DNA of 59,663 nucleotides, taken from Bacteroides muris (ex Afrizal et al. 2022) (GTDB taxonomy: Bacteria > Bacteroidota > Bacteroidia > Bacteroidales > Bacteroidaceae). The notes below the pieces were generated by a model, which saw nothing but the letters and a program-made list of their open reading frames with translations, was not told where the DNA came from and did no database searches. The position numbers and the translations under genes are program-made. Location: contig NZ_SRYZ01000024.1 of the NCBI RefSeq assembly GCF_004793475.1, positions 1 to 59,663 of the forward strand. The letters run 5' to 3'. Numbering within the stretch: position 1 is the stretch's first letter; the number at the start of each line of letters is the position of its first letter. This document shows positions 45,687 to 53,560 of the stretch, in pieces.

Positions 45687-48008
45687 CTATTTGTTAAACA
45701 GTTCGAAGGTGAATTTGCAACCTATTTCCTGATACTTCCAGTTGGCAAAGCTGGCAAATAAGCCAAAGTCAAAGACATGGGTACCAATACCATAACCCAC
45801 TTCCAGATAAGGCTTCAAGTGAGGTACTACCAGTACATTCAGATACAGACGTTCATTCAATACATACTGGGTATATTTCACCAGATGGCGGAGCAGAAGG
45901 AAAGGCGCTTCATAGGTAAGATGTCCGCGGATATATCTGCGGGAAGAGTTGTACCATCGTCCGTCAAGCAACTGGAACACCCCGCCAATATCATCATTCC
46001 AGCCCATAGGAAGATTGGAACGCCGCAAATTGGCAAAGTCCACAAAGTATAGCTCTTTCTGATTGGTGAACTCTCCCCAGCCAAAGCGCCAATAAATATC
46101 GCGCATCAGTCCCAAAGAAATCTGATGCTGCAAATCAATCTCCACACGTTCGTATGAACCACTACTCTGCAACACCCCGCTGATTCCCCTCTCCCAATCC
46201 ACCGAAATGGAAGGATACTTGGAATGAAGATTTACCTTGCGGTCACCGTTCATATAATAATATTGTCCTGGAGTCCAGGACAGACGAACACGGGGGGCAA
46301 AACTATTATAAGTATGGCGAAACTTGTTCAGGATATTCGGGTCGAAATTCGGAAAGAATGACGAGCCGCCGGAACCTACGTTTGTCGCTGATTTTACTGA
46401 TGGCATACTCGGATAGTTAAGCTCAAATCTGGAACGGTTCACTTCCGTACGTCTATGCATGGATATGCCGACTTCCAGCGACAAGCCGTTCACTAGCTCC
46501 CAGCTATGGCGCAGATTCAGATACAAGTCCTTGAAATAGTCCAAATGTATCTGGTTGAAATCAAAAATACTGTCAGGAATAGCTTTCAGGTCATCCAGCA
46601 CATCACTACTATAAATCCGGTTTCCATTACCAAATTCCAGATGAAACGCCGCACGCTTACGAGGCCAATAATCGAAGTCAGACCTCACCCTCCAGTAAAA
46701 TTCCTTCTCTCTAAAGTTATAACCTATCCGGGGAACAACGCGTAGCAGGCGGTCGCCCTTAAAAATACGGTTGTACTTGAATTCTTGCCGATACGAAATT
46801 CCATGTGTACCGCTATAGCTCAAAAGAAACGGATTAATTAACGGTGAACAACGCACGCTCCCCAATTTATCCAAGTCTACCGTATAACGACTAATCAGAG
46901 CATCGCCAATCTGTCCCCAGAATTCCAGATTCTTATTGACCGATTTCTTTTTCCGGACGAGTGTATCCCGACGTAAGAAAAAATCCTGATACAGAGTCTC
47001 CTCATGCGGGGTTAACGGAACGGGACGTAAAGTTTTAAAGTAGGCGGTATCACGCCGAAAAGCGTTTGTATCTGTACGCAACGTGTACGAATCGGACAAA
47101 TCATACTTGCTCTTCCATGCCGACTTTCTTATGTCACTGCCGGGAGCCTTCTGAATGATATTCTTATAATCGAGTACAGCTTCATAAGTACCATCTACCA
47201 CATTTCCCAAAAAACGGAATGTCGCCTCCACGTCATACTGCAATGGCAGGAACTCGTCCGAGTCTCCCACATTTCCCATTTTCACCAGGTTGTTGAACCT
47301 TACCATCTCATTGCGTCCGGAAAAGCGCATCTCACGCACACTCCACACGTTGTCACTCACTATCAGATAACCGCCCACCAACTGAAAGCTCTTACTTTTG
47401 GGCATAAAGCGGATTTTATACTGAAGGGCATGCCTCTCGCCCATCACCGTATCAATCCGGTAGATATAATATTTCCTGGCATTGGGAGCTAAGGGAGAAA
47501 TCAGTTTATCATATAATAAAGTAGAAGAATAGATGTTGACATGGAAATATTCAGGCAATCGTCCGTCCAGTTCCCAAAACTCGGAAGCTGTGCCGACACT
47601 TGCCTTTACCTTTTGGTCATAGATGTCAGGAGCTGTAAAATGTAAATCGCTATAAGTTTCCATCATATATTCCCGCACCCCTTTCTTGGGCCGGAACATG
47701 GAAGGGATATAGCGAAGAATATGATTCTTCTTACGAATGTTCACCCAGCCTTTTATGTAAAGTTCAGCTTTATAACTCTCAATAATACGTTCATAAAAAG
47801 GAGCAAAGAAGATGACTTTCTCCATGATGGAGTCTGCCGAACTCACATGTTTGTCAACCGGATAAGATATACGCTCCGCCCCTGCCTTCTGTATGAAAGA
47901 AAACAAGAAGCAAATCCCAACCCATATAAACAATAAACGTTTCAACCGCAATCTCTCTTTTTTGAACCGGAACAAATATACGGAAGAATTTGTGTAATGC
48001 AAAAACAT
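45687..48008 (-). CDS. DUF5686-type outer-membrane protein
   Basis: This 773-residue exported protein has an N-terminal charged stretch and a hydrophobic signal segment (about residues 25-42, IWVGICFLFSF). A DUF5686-type domain follows (residues 50-330, SADSIMEKVIFFAPFYERI), then a C-terminal half of repeated amphipathic strands ending in Phe-x-Leu-Phe-Asn-Lys, as in outer-membrane barrels. A TTG just before KRLLF could be the real start. Relatives often carry a TonB-dependent-receptor-like plug or carboxypeptidase-like domain; here none is obvious. Function unknown. Confidence 0.75.
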   Translation of the reverse strand: MFLHYTNSSVYLFRFKKERLRLKRLLFIWVGICFLFSFIQKAGAERISYPVDKHVSSADSIMEKVIFFAPFYERIIESYKAELYIKGWVNIRKKNHILRYIPSMFRPKKGVREYMMETYSDLHFTAPDIYDQKVKASVGTASEFWELDGRLPEYFHVNIYSSTLLYDKLISPLAPNARKYYIYRIDTVMGERHALQYKIRFMPKSKSFQLVGGYLIVSDNVWSVREMRFSGRNEMVRFNNLVKMGNVGDSDEFLPLQYDVEATFRFLGNVVDGTYEAVLDYKNIIQKAPGSDIRKSAWKSKYDLSDSYTLRTDTNAFRRDTAYFKTLRPVPLTPHEETLYQDFFLRRDTLVRKKKSVNKNLEFWGQIGDALISRYTVDLDKLGSVRCSPLINPFLLSYSGTHGISYRQEFKYNRIFKGDRLLRVVPRIGYNFREKEFYWRVRSDFDYWPRKRAAFHLEFGNGNRIYSSDVLDDLKAIPDSIFDFNQIHLDYFKDLYLNLRHSWELVNGLSLEVGISMHRRTEVNRSRFELNYPSMPSVKSATNVGSGGSSFFPNFDPNILNKFRHTYNSFAPRVRLSWTPGQYYYMNGDRKVNLHSKYPSISVDWERGISGVLQSSGSYERVEIDLQHQISLGLMRDIYWRFGWGEFTNQKELYFVDFANLRRSNLPMGWNDDIGGVFQLLDGRWYNSSRRYIRGHLTYEAPFLLLRHLVKYTQYVLNERLYLNVLVVPHLKPYLEVGYGIGTHVFDFGLFASFANWKYQEIGCKFTFELFNK

Positions 48009-48329
48009 GTTTCATAAAGAAGAAAAATGGCGTACAACTCTTTCATCCAGAGAAATTAGAGAGTTCCACTTCAATTCCCTTCGTTAGGAGTTAAAGAAAT
48101 CAGAGCAGGTGCGAAGAATCATAAAATCGGCACCATGTATACCGAGTTGTAGGCATTACTAATCGTAATACACGAAGGTTACTGATTGAAACATGAGACG
48201 AACACAATCTTCGAGCTATTCTTTTCACACAAGCTGGTTTTCTTTTTTTTAAAGGGGCACATTCTCAAAAAACACTAATATTTCCAACAACACCCCCCAA
48301 AAAAGAGGGGGTGTTTCAGAAAAAACATG
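48009..48329. other. Gene-free stretch between the DUF5686 gene and glnN
   Basis: No credible open frame is seen. It contains a T-rich tract (48241-48250) and the hairpin listed next. The promoters of both divergent genes must lie here; only the glnN -7 box is recognisable. Confidence 0.6.
48289..48315. promoter_or_regulatory. Palindrome overlapping the glnN promoter
   Basis: AACACCCCC (48289-48297) pairs with GGGGGTGTT (48307-48315) around an A-rich 9-nt loop. Its right arm covers the -33 position of glnN. It could be an operator for nitrogen control or a roadblock terminator; it is followed by TCAG, not a T-run. Confidence 0.55.
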
Positions 48330-48337
48330 TATTTTTG
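48330..48337 (+). promoter_or_regulatory. -7 box of glnN
   Basis: TATTTTTG lies 31 bp before the preferred ATG at 48369, which rules out the earlier ATG at 48327 as the start. Confidence 0.65.
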
Positions 48338-48368
48338 CGCCAAACAACCAATAAAAGGAAAGACTTAT

Positions 48369-50558
48369 ATGTCAAAAATGCGATTTTTTGCTCTTCAAGA
48401 ACTTGCCAATCGGCAACCTCTTGAAGTAACTACCCCTTCAAACAAACTGTCCGACTACTACGGCAGCCATGTCTTCGATCGTAAAAAAATGCAGGAATAC
48501 CTGCCCCGTGAAGCCTACAAAGCCGTGACCGACGCCATCGAAAAAGGTACCCCCATCAACCGCGAAATGGCAGACCTGATTGCCAACGGCATGAAAAGTT
48601 GGGCAAAGTCCCTCAACGTCACCCACTACACGCACTGGTTCCAACCTCTGACAGACGGAACAGCCGAAAAGCATGACGGCTTCATCGAATTCGGCGAAGG
48701 AACAGAAGTAATTGAACGTTTTTCCGGCAAACTGCTCATCCAGCAGGAACCGGATGCCTCCTCTTTCCCCAACGGAGGTATCAGAAACACATTCGAGGCA
48801 CGTGGATATACGGCTTGGGACGTTTCTTCACCCGCTTTTGTGGTAGATACCACGCTCTGTATCCCCACCATCTTCATCTCTTATACCGGCGAAGCACTCG
48901 ACTATAAGACTCCATTGCTCAAAGCCTTGGCAGCCGTAGACAAGGCAGCGACAGACGTATGCCAACTGTTCGACAAGAATATCACACGTGTCTTCACCAA
49001 TTTAGGTTGGGAACAAGAGTATTTCCTCGTCGACTCGGCACTGTACAATGCCCGCCCAGACCTTTGCTTAACCGGACGCACCCTGATGGGACACTCTTCG
49101 GCTAAAGACCAACAACTGGAGGACCACTATTTTGGCTCCATCCCGCCACGCGTCACAGCCTTCATGAAAGAACTGGAAATAGAATGTCACAAACTGGGTA
49201 TCCCGGTCAAGACACGTCATAACGAAGTAGCTCCCAACCAATTTGAACTGGCGCCTATCTTTGAGAATGCCAACCTTGCCAACGACCACAACCAGCTTGT
49301 GATGGATTTGATGAAACGCATTGCCCGCAAGCATCACTTTGCCGTACTGCTTCACGAGAAACCCTACAACGGCGTGAACGGCTCGGGCAAGCACAACAAC
49401 TGGTCGCTTTGCACCGATACGGGTATCAACCTATTTGCACCAGGCAAGAATCCGAAAGGTAACATGCTGTTCCTCACCTTTCTGGTAAACGTACTGATGA
49501 TGGTATACAAAAACCAAAACCTGCTACGTGCCTCCATCATGAGTGCCGGAAACAGCCATCGTCTGGGAGCCAACGAAGCACCGCCCGCCATTCTGTCCAT
49601 CTTCCTAGGCAAACAGCTTTCTTCCATCCTCGACGAAATAGCCCGCCAGATAAGTAATAGCAAGATGACATCGGAAGAGAAAACGACATTGAAATTGGGC
49701 ATCGGACGTATTCCTGAAATATTACTGGATACCACCGACCGTAACCGTACCTCCCCATTCGCCTTTACCGGCAACCGCTTTGAATTCCGTGCCGCAGGTT
49801 CATCCGCCAACTGTGCCGCTGCCATGATTGCCATCAATGCAGCTATGGCAAACCAGTTGAACGAATTCAAAGTCTCCGTCGATAAGCTGATGGAAGAGGG
49901 AGTCGGCAAGGATGAAGCCATCTTCCGCATTATGAAAGAGACCATCATCGCCTCCGAGCCTATCCGCTTTGAAGGTGACGGCTACTCCGAACAATGGAAG
50001 CAGGAAGCCGCCCGCCGTGGGCTGACCAATATCTGCCACGTTCCTGAAGCCCTGATGCACTACATGGACAACCAATCACGCTCCGTCCTCATCGGTGAAC
50101 GTATCTTCAACGAAACGGAGCTTGCCTGCCGTCTGGAAGTGGAATTGGAGAAATACACCATGAAAGTACAGATAGAAAGCCGCGTACTAGGCGATCTTGC
50201 CATCAACCACATTGTGCCGACTGCCGTTATCTACCAAAACCGCCTGTTGGAAAATCTCCGTGGCCTGCGCGAGGCCTTCTCTCCCGAAGAATACGAAGTC
50301 CTCAGCGCCGACCGGAAAGAACTTGTACGCGAAATATCCAAGCGCGTAACCGCCATCAAGGTGCAAGTACGCGAAATGACCGAAGCCCGCAAAGTAGCCA
50401 ACCACATGGATAATTACAAAGACAAGGCTTTCGCTTACGAAGAAACCGTACGCCCTTATCTAGAAAGCATCCGTGACCACATCGACCACCTAGAGATGGA
50501 AATTGATGATGAAATCTGGCCACTTCCGAAGTATAGGGAGCTGTTGTTCACGAAGTAA
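48369..50558 (+). CDS. glnN: Glutamine synthetase type III
   Basis: GSIII makes glutamine from glutamate and ammonia and is the main form in Bacteroides. The 729-residue protein starts at ATG 48369 (MSKMRFFALQELANRQPL). Signatures: RHNEVAPNQFELAPIF, YNGVNGSGKHNNWSL (the metal and ATP region), and RNRTSPFAFTGNRFEFRAAGSSANCA (glutamate site). The length is that of GSIII, not of the 440-470-residue type I. A palindrome over the promoter and a following Crp/Fnr gene hint at nitrogen or energy-dependent control. Confidence 0.95.
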   Translation: MSKMRFFALQELANRQPLEVTTPSNKLSDYYGSHVFDRKKMQEYLPREAYKAVTDAIEKGTPINREMADLIANGMKSWAKSLNVTHYTHWFQPLTDGTAEKHDGFIEFGEGTEVIERFSGKLLIQQEPDASSFPNGGIRNTFEARGYTAWDVSSPAFVVDTTLCIPTIFISYTGEALDYKTPLLKALAAVDKAATDVCQLFDKNITRVFTNLGWEQEYFLVDSALYNARPDLCLTGRTLMGHSSAKDQQLEDHYFGSIPPRVTAFMKELEIECHKLGIPVKTRHNEVAPNQFELAPIFENANLANDHNQLVMDLMKRIARKHHFAVLLHEKPYNGVNGSGKHNNWSLCTDTGINLFAPGKNPKGNMLFLTFLVNVLMMVYKNQNLLRASIMSAGNSHRLGANEAPPAILSIFLGKQLSSILDEIARQISNSKMTSEEKTTLKLGIGRIPEILLDTTDRNRTSPFAFTGNRFEFRAAGSSANCAAAMIAINAAMANQLNEFKVSVDKLMEEGVGKDEAIFRIMKETIIASEPIRFEGDGYSEQWKQEAARRGLTNICHVPEALMHYMDNQSRSVLIGERIFNETELACRLEVELEKYTMKVQIESRVLGDLAINHIVPTAVIYQNRLLENLRGLREAFSPEEYEVLSADRKELVREISKRVTAIKVQVREMTEARKVANHMDNYKDKAFAYEETVRPYLESIRDHIDHLEMEIDDEIWPLPKYRELLFTK

Positions 50559-50578
50559 AAGGGGATTTACAATTTGAC

Positions 50579-50663
50579 GATTTACGATTGAAGTTACTTC
50601 CGTAAACATAAACTTACTTGTTAATGAGCAGTTGTTTAACAATACAAACTTCAATCGTAAATC
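50579..50663. terminator. Large inverted repeat after glnN
   Basis: A perfect 17-bp pair, GATTTACGATTGAAGTT (50579-50595) and its complement (50647-50663), surrounds 51 nt. It probably ends glnN transcription, though no T-run follows directly. Confidence 0.5.
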
Positions 50664-50710
50664 CCCCAAATTCTCCTTTATCTCCCTCCCTACGACATCT
50701 TTTTGTCATA

Positions 50711-50745
50711 TTTGTGCAATATTTAATTTTTTCTTTTTACATTTG
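50711..50745 (+). promoter_or_regulatory. Promoter of the Crp/Fnr gene
   Basis: TTTG (50711-50714) and TACATTTG (50738-50745) are separated by 23 bp, slightly more than usual. The -7 lies 28 bp before the start codon. Confidence 0.5.
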
Positions 50746-50773
50746 TGCTGTATAACACAGTTTTGCAGCAGTT

Positions 50774-51475
50774 ATGGTAAAAGTAAACTTATCTGATATT
50801 AATGTTCCGGAGTTGATTGCAGATATATGGTCTCCCCTGAATGACGAACAACGGGAGTTCCTCGCCAACCACTTCACACTCCAGAACTACAAAAAGAACG
50901 AAGTCATCCATTGCGAAGGCGAGACCCCTACGTACTTGATGTGTCTGCTGAGTGGAAAGGTAAAAATCTATAAAGACGGAGTCGGCGGAAGAAGCCAGAT
51001 TATCCGTATGATTAAACCTGTCGAATATTTCGGTTATCGCCCATATTTTGCAAAAACAGACTATGTCACGGCAGCATCCGCATTCGAGCCGTCTCTTGTT
51101 TGCCAGATACCTATGACTGCTTTAATGACTCTGCTCACACAAAACAATGATCTTGCCATGTTCTTCATCAAACAATTGTCCGTTGATTTGGGCATTGCCG
51201 ATGAACGTACCGTGAACCTGACTCAGAAACACATCCGCGGAAGGTTGGCAGAATCCTTGCTGTTCCTCAAAGAAAGTTATGGTCTGGAAGAAGACGGTTC
51301 CACCTTGAGTATCTATCTCTCACGTGAAGACTTGGCAAATTTGTCAAACATGACCACTTCCAACGCTATACGTACTTTGTCACAGTTTGCCACAGAACGA
51401 TTAATCACCATCGACGGACGTAAAATCAAAATCATAGACGAAGAGAAGCTGAAGAAAATCAGCAAAATCGGATAA
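50774..51475 (+). CDS. Crp/Fnr-family transcriptional regulator
   Basis: This 233-residue regulator has an N-terminal cyclic-nucleotide-type beta barrel (YLMCLLSGKVKIYKDGVGG through YFGYRPYF), a long dimer helix, and a C-terminal winged helix with LSREDLANLSNMTTSNAIRTLSQF as recognition region. There are no Fnr-type Cys clusters at the N-terminus, so it is not an iron-sulfur oxygen sensor. The cAMP-contact arginine is not obvious either, so the ligand is open. It follows glnN but has its own promoter. Confidence 0.9.
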   Translation: MVKVNLSDINVPELIADIWSPLNDEQREFLANHFTLQNYKKNEVIHCEGETPTYLMCLLSGKVKIYKDGVGGRSQIIRMIKPVEYFGYRPYFAKTDYVTAASAFEPSLVCQIPMTALMTLLTQNNDLAMFFIKQLSVDLGIADERTVNLTQKHIRGRLAESLLFLKESYGLEEDGSTLSIYLSREDLANLSNMTTSNAIRTLSQFATERLITIDGRKIKIIDEEKLKKISKIG

Positions 51476-51478
51476 CAA

Positions 51479-51787
51479 TTGATACCCCCACACGTTAATT
51501 GTATCTTCATCCTCCCCCTTTATTACCTTAACACGTATCAGAATATTTCCGGCATATCCTTACGCATCGGCAGTCCAGAAAATACCAGTTCTATCCATCA
51601 CCACCACAAAAGGTATGTCCAAAGAAGAATACAAACTCTCTGTCACTGCCAGTGGTATTGGTTACTTCACAACCCAACGGCATCCAGACCATTTGTCAGC
51701 TTTTACCACCTGCCATATTTGGTAAAAGATACACCGGATGAAATAATCCCATCGGATATGTACATAGATGAGACAGAAGTGTATTAG
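51479..51787 (+). pseudogene. Doubtful open frame, possible gene remnant
   Basis: A 102-codon frame follows the Crp gene by 3 bp. Its N-terminal two thirds look non-coding (runs of His and Ser-Ile), but the end (LPYLVKDTPDEIIPSDMYIDETEVY) reads like a real acidic C-terminus. I take it as a decayed fragment or chance frame. Together with 51788-51872 (a terminator, below) it fills a 397-bp gap. Confidence 0.25.
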
Positions 51788-51800
51788 AAGATTTAAAATC

Positions 51801-51858
51801 AGGGATTAAGACTATCTGACCCCTATATAATAGCTACTCAAACCAGCTCTTAATCCCT
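51801..51858. terminator. Inverted repeat between the Crp/Fnr gene and trxB
   Basis: AGGGATTAAGA (51801-51811) pairs with TCTTAATCCCT (51848-51858), with further partial pairing outside. It lies 14 bp after the trxB stop and suits the converging genes. Confidence 0.6.
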
Positions 51859-51872
51859 AACAATCTCTAATC

Positions 51873-52823
51873 TTAAATCAGTCCTCTTGCTGAAAGATAC
51901 CTTTCTGCCTCAATTGCCGCCTGACAACCTGTTCCGGCAGCTGTAATGGCCTGACGATAGTGAGAATCGGCCACATCTCCGGCAGCAAAAACTCCCGGCA
52001 CTTTCGTACGCGGTGTTCCCGGCTCGGTAACTATGTAACCTACTTCGTCCGTATCTATATAAGGCTTGAAAATGTCCGAGTTGGGATTATGACCGATAGC
52101 CAGGAAAAAACCGTCGATAGCTACATCATAACGTTTCTCATCCGGCTCCCCCATACGCTGTACCAAGTGTACGCCTTCCACACCGTTCTCTCCAAACAGG
52201 CCTACCGCGTTATGTTCAAACAGTACTTCAATCTTGTCATGCTTCATCACACGCTCCTGCATAATCTTGGACGCGCGCAGATAAGGTTTGCGGACTATCA
52301 GATAAACCTTGGCAGCCAATCCAGCAAGGTAAACAGCTTCCTCGCAGGCAGTATCTCCACCACCTACAACAGCTACCGTTTTCTTGCGGTAGAAGAAACC
52401 GTCACAAGTGGCGCAAGCGCTGACACCCATTCCTGCATATTTCTTTTCGTCCTCCAACCCTAGATACTTAGCGGTGGCACCCGTAGCGATAATCAGTGTT
52501 TCGGTTTCAATTACTTTTTCATCATCAATCGTAATCTTGTAAGGTGCTTCAGTAAGGTCAGCGGCAGTAGCCACTCCATAGCGCAAATCTGCACCGAAAC
52601 GTTCCGCCTGCTTCCGCAAGTCTTCCATCAGTTCAGGACCACCGATACCCTGGGGATAACCGGGAAAGTTCTCCACATCAGTGGTGGTTGTTAACTGGCC
52701 ACCAGGCTGCAATCCTGCATAAAGCACTGGTGAAAGATTGGCACGACCTGCATAGATAGCGGCAGTATATCCGGCAGGCCCTGAACCGATAATCAGACAT
52801 TTTACTTTTTCTGTTTCCATCAT
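51873..52823 (-). CDS. trxB: Thioredoxin reductase
   Basis: TrxB passes electrons from NADPH to thioredoxin through FAD and a redox-active disulfide. The 316-residue protein has GSGPAGYTAAIYAGRA (FAD), SACATCDGFFYR (active-site CxxC), VVGGGDTACEEAVYL (NADPH) and GVFAAGDVAD (second FAD motif). Length and motifs match the low-molecular-weight bacterial form. It is the last gene of the ftsK-lolA-trxB run, 30 bp after lolA. Confidence 0.95.
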   Translation of the reverse strand: MMETEKVKCLIIGSGPAGYTAAIYAGRANLSPVLYAGLQPGGQLTTTTDVENFPGYPQGIGGPELMEDLRKQAERFGADLRYGVATAADLTEAPYKITIDDEKVIETETLIIATGATAKYLGLEDEKKYAGMGVSACATCDGFFYRKKTVAVVGGGDTACEEAVYLAGLAAKVYLIVRKPYLRASKIMQERVMKHDKIEVLFEHNAVGLFGENGVEGVHLVQRMGEPDEKRYDVAIDGFFLAIGHNPNSDIFKPYIDTDEVGYIVTEPGTPRTKVPGVFAAGDVADSHYRQAITAAGTGCQAAIEAERYLSARGLI

Positions 52824-52853
52824 TATTTTATTTACTATTTGACTATTTACTAT

Positions 52854-53492
52854 TTATCGCAGGTCAATTACCTCAGCAGCAGGGTATACCTTTTTATCAA
52901 ACACGAAAAGGGTATCCGGATAATCCTCCCCGGTCTGATAGGAATCGACAATAATAACCACTGTATCCCCCCCCCGTTGCACCATACTGACACGCTCGGG
53001 ACGATACGTATCTTTCGTCACATACAGAATGATGCATTGCAAGTCCTGCTTCCGTCCCGTGGCTGTCAAGACAACTTTATAGAGCGAGCTGAACCGAGGA
53101 TTGTCCACCTTCCCCAACTTCAAGTTGTAGCCTTGTTTATAAAGCGACAACAATGCATAAGGATTAACACTCTGCAACTCTTCAGCCGTAGGCTCAGAAA
53201 CATTCACTTCATCGCTGGAACTAAGATAGCTCCATTGCGTATGTCCGTCAAACCACGTTGTCACTCCATCCGTTTCCAATAAAAATTTATCTCCTTTCAG
53301 ACGAATAACACCGGTCGAAGAACCTTCGGGCGCTTGGGCTGTAAAAGTAATTTTGATTCCTCCTGCATTCTTGAACGCCTCAGCAGTACAGTCCAGTATA
53401 TCTTTTGCATCCGGTTGCTGTGTCCAGGCAGGCAAGGCAAACGCAAGCATATATATACCCAACAGTAGTTTATAGATTTTCCACATATTCAT
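52854..53492 (-). CDS. lolA: LolA-like outer-membrane lipoprotein carrier
   Basis: LolA ferries lipoproteins through the periplasm to the outer membrane. The 212-residue protein has a signal peptide ([23 protein letters not shown]) and the LolA beta domain: [40 protein letters not shown], then a helical part and the closing strands. ATG at residue 1 or 3 are both possible starts. A run of nine Cs on the plus strand (nine Gs in the gene, 52977-52985) lies in the coding region. It sits between ftsK and trxB. Confidence 0.85.
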   Translation of the reverse strand: MNMWKIYKLLLGIYMLAFALPAWTQQPDAKDILDCTAEAFKNAGGIKITFTAQAPEGSSTGVIRLKGDKFLLETDGVTTWFDGHTQWSYLSSSDEVNVSEPTAEELQSVNPYALLSLYKQGYNLKLGKVDNPRFSSLYKVVLTATGRKQDLQCIILYVTKDTYRPERVSMVQRGGDTVVIIVDSYQTGEDYPDTLFVFDKKVYPAAEVIDLR

Positions 53493-53560
53493 ATTTTAGA
53501 TTATTCATTTTAGAATATAAAGGGAATCAGCTTTTAGTCCCCTTTTCAAAAAACGCCCTC

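Noticed and set aside
48327..48368. Earlier start for glutamine synthetase at 48327
   Set aside because: It would lie before or inside the -7 box, and family members start at MSKMRF.
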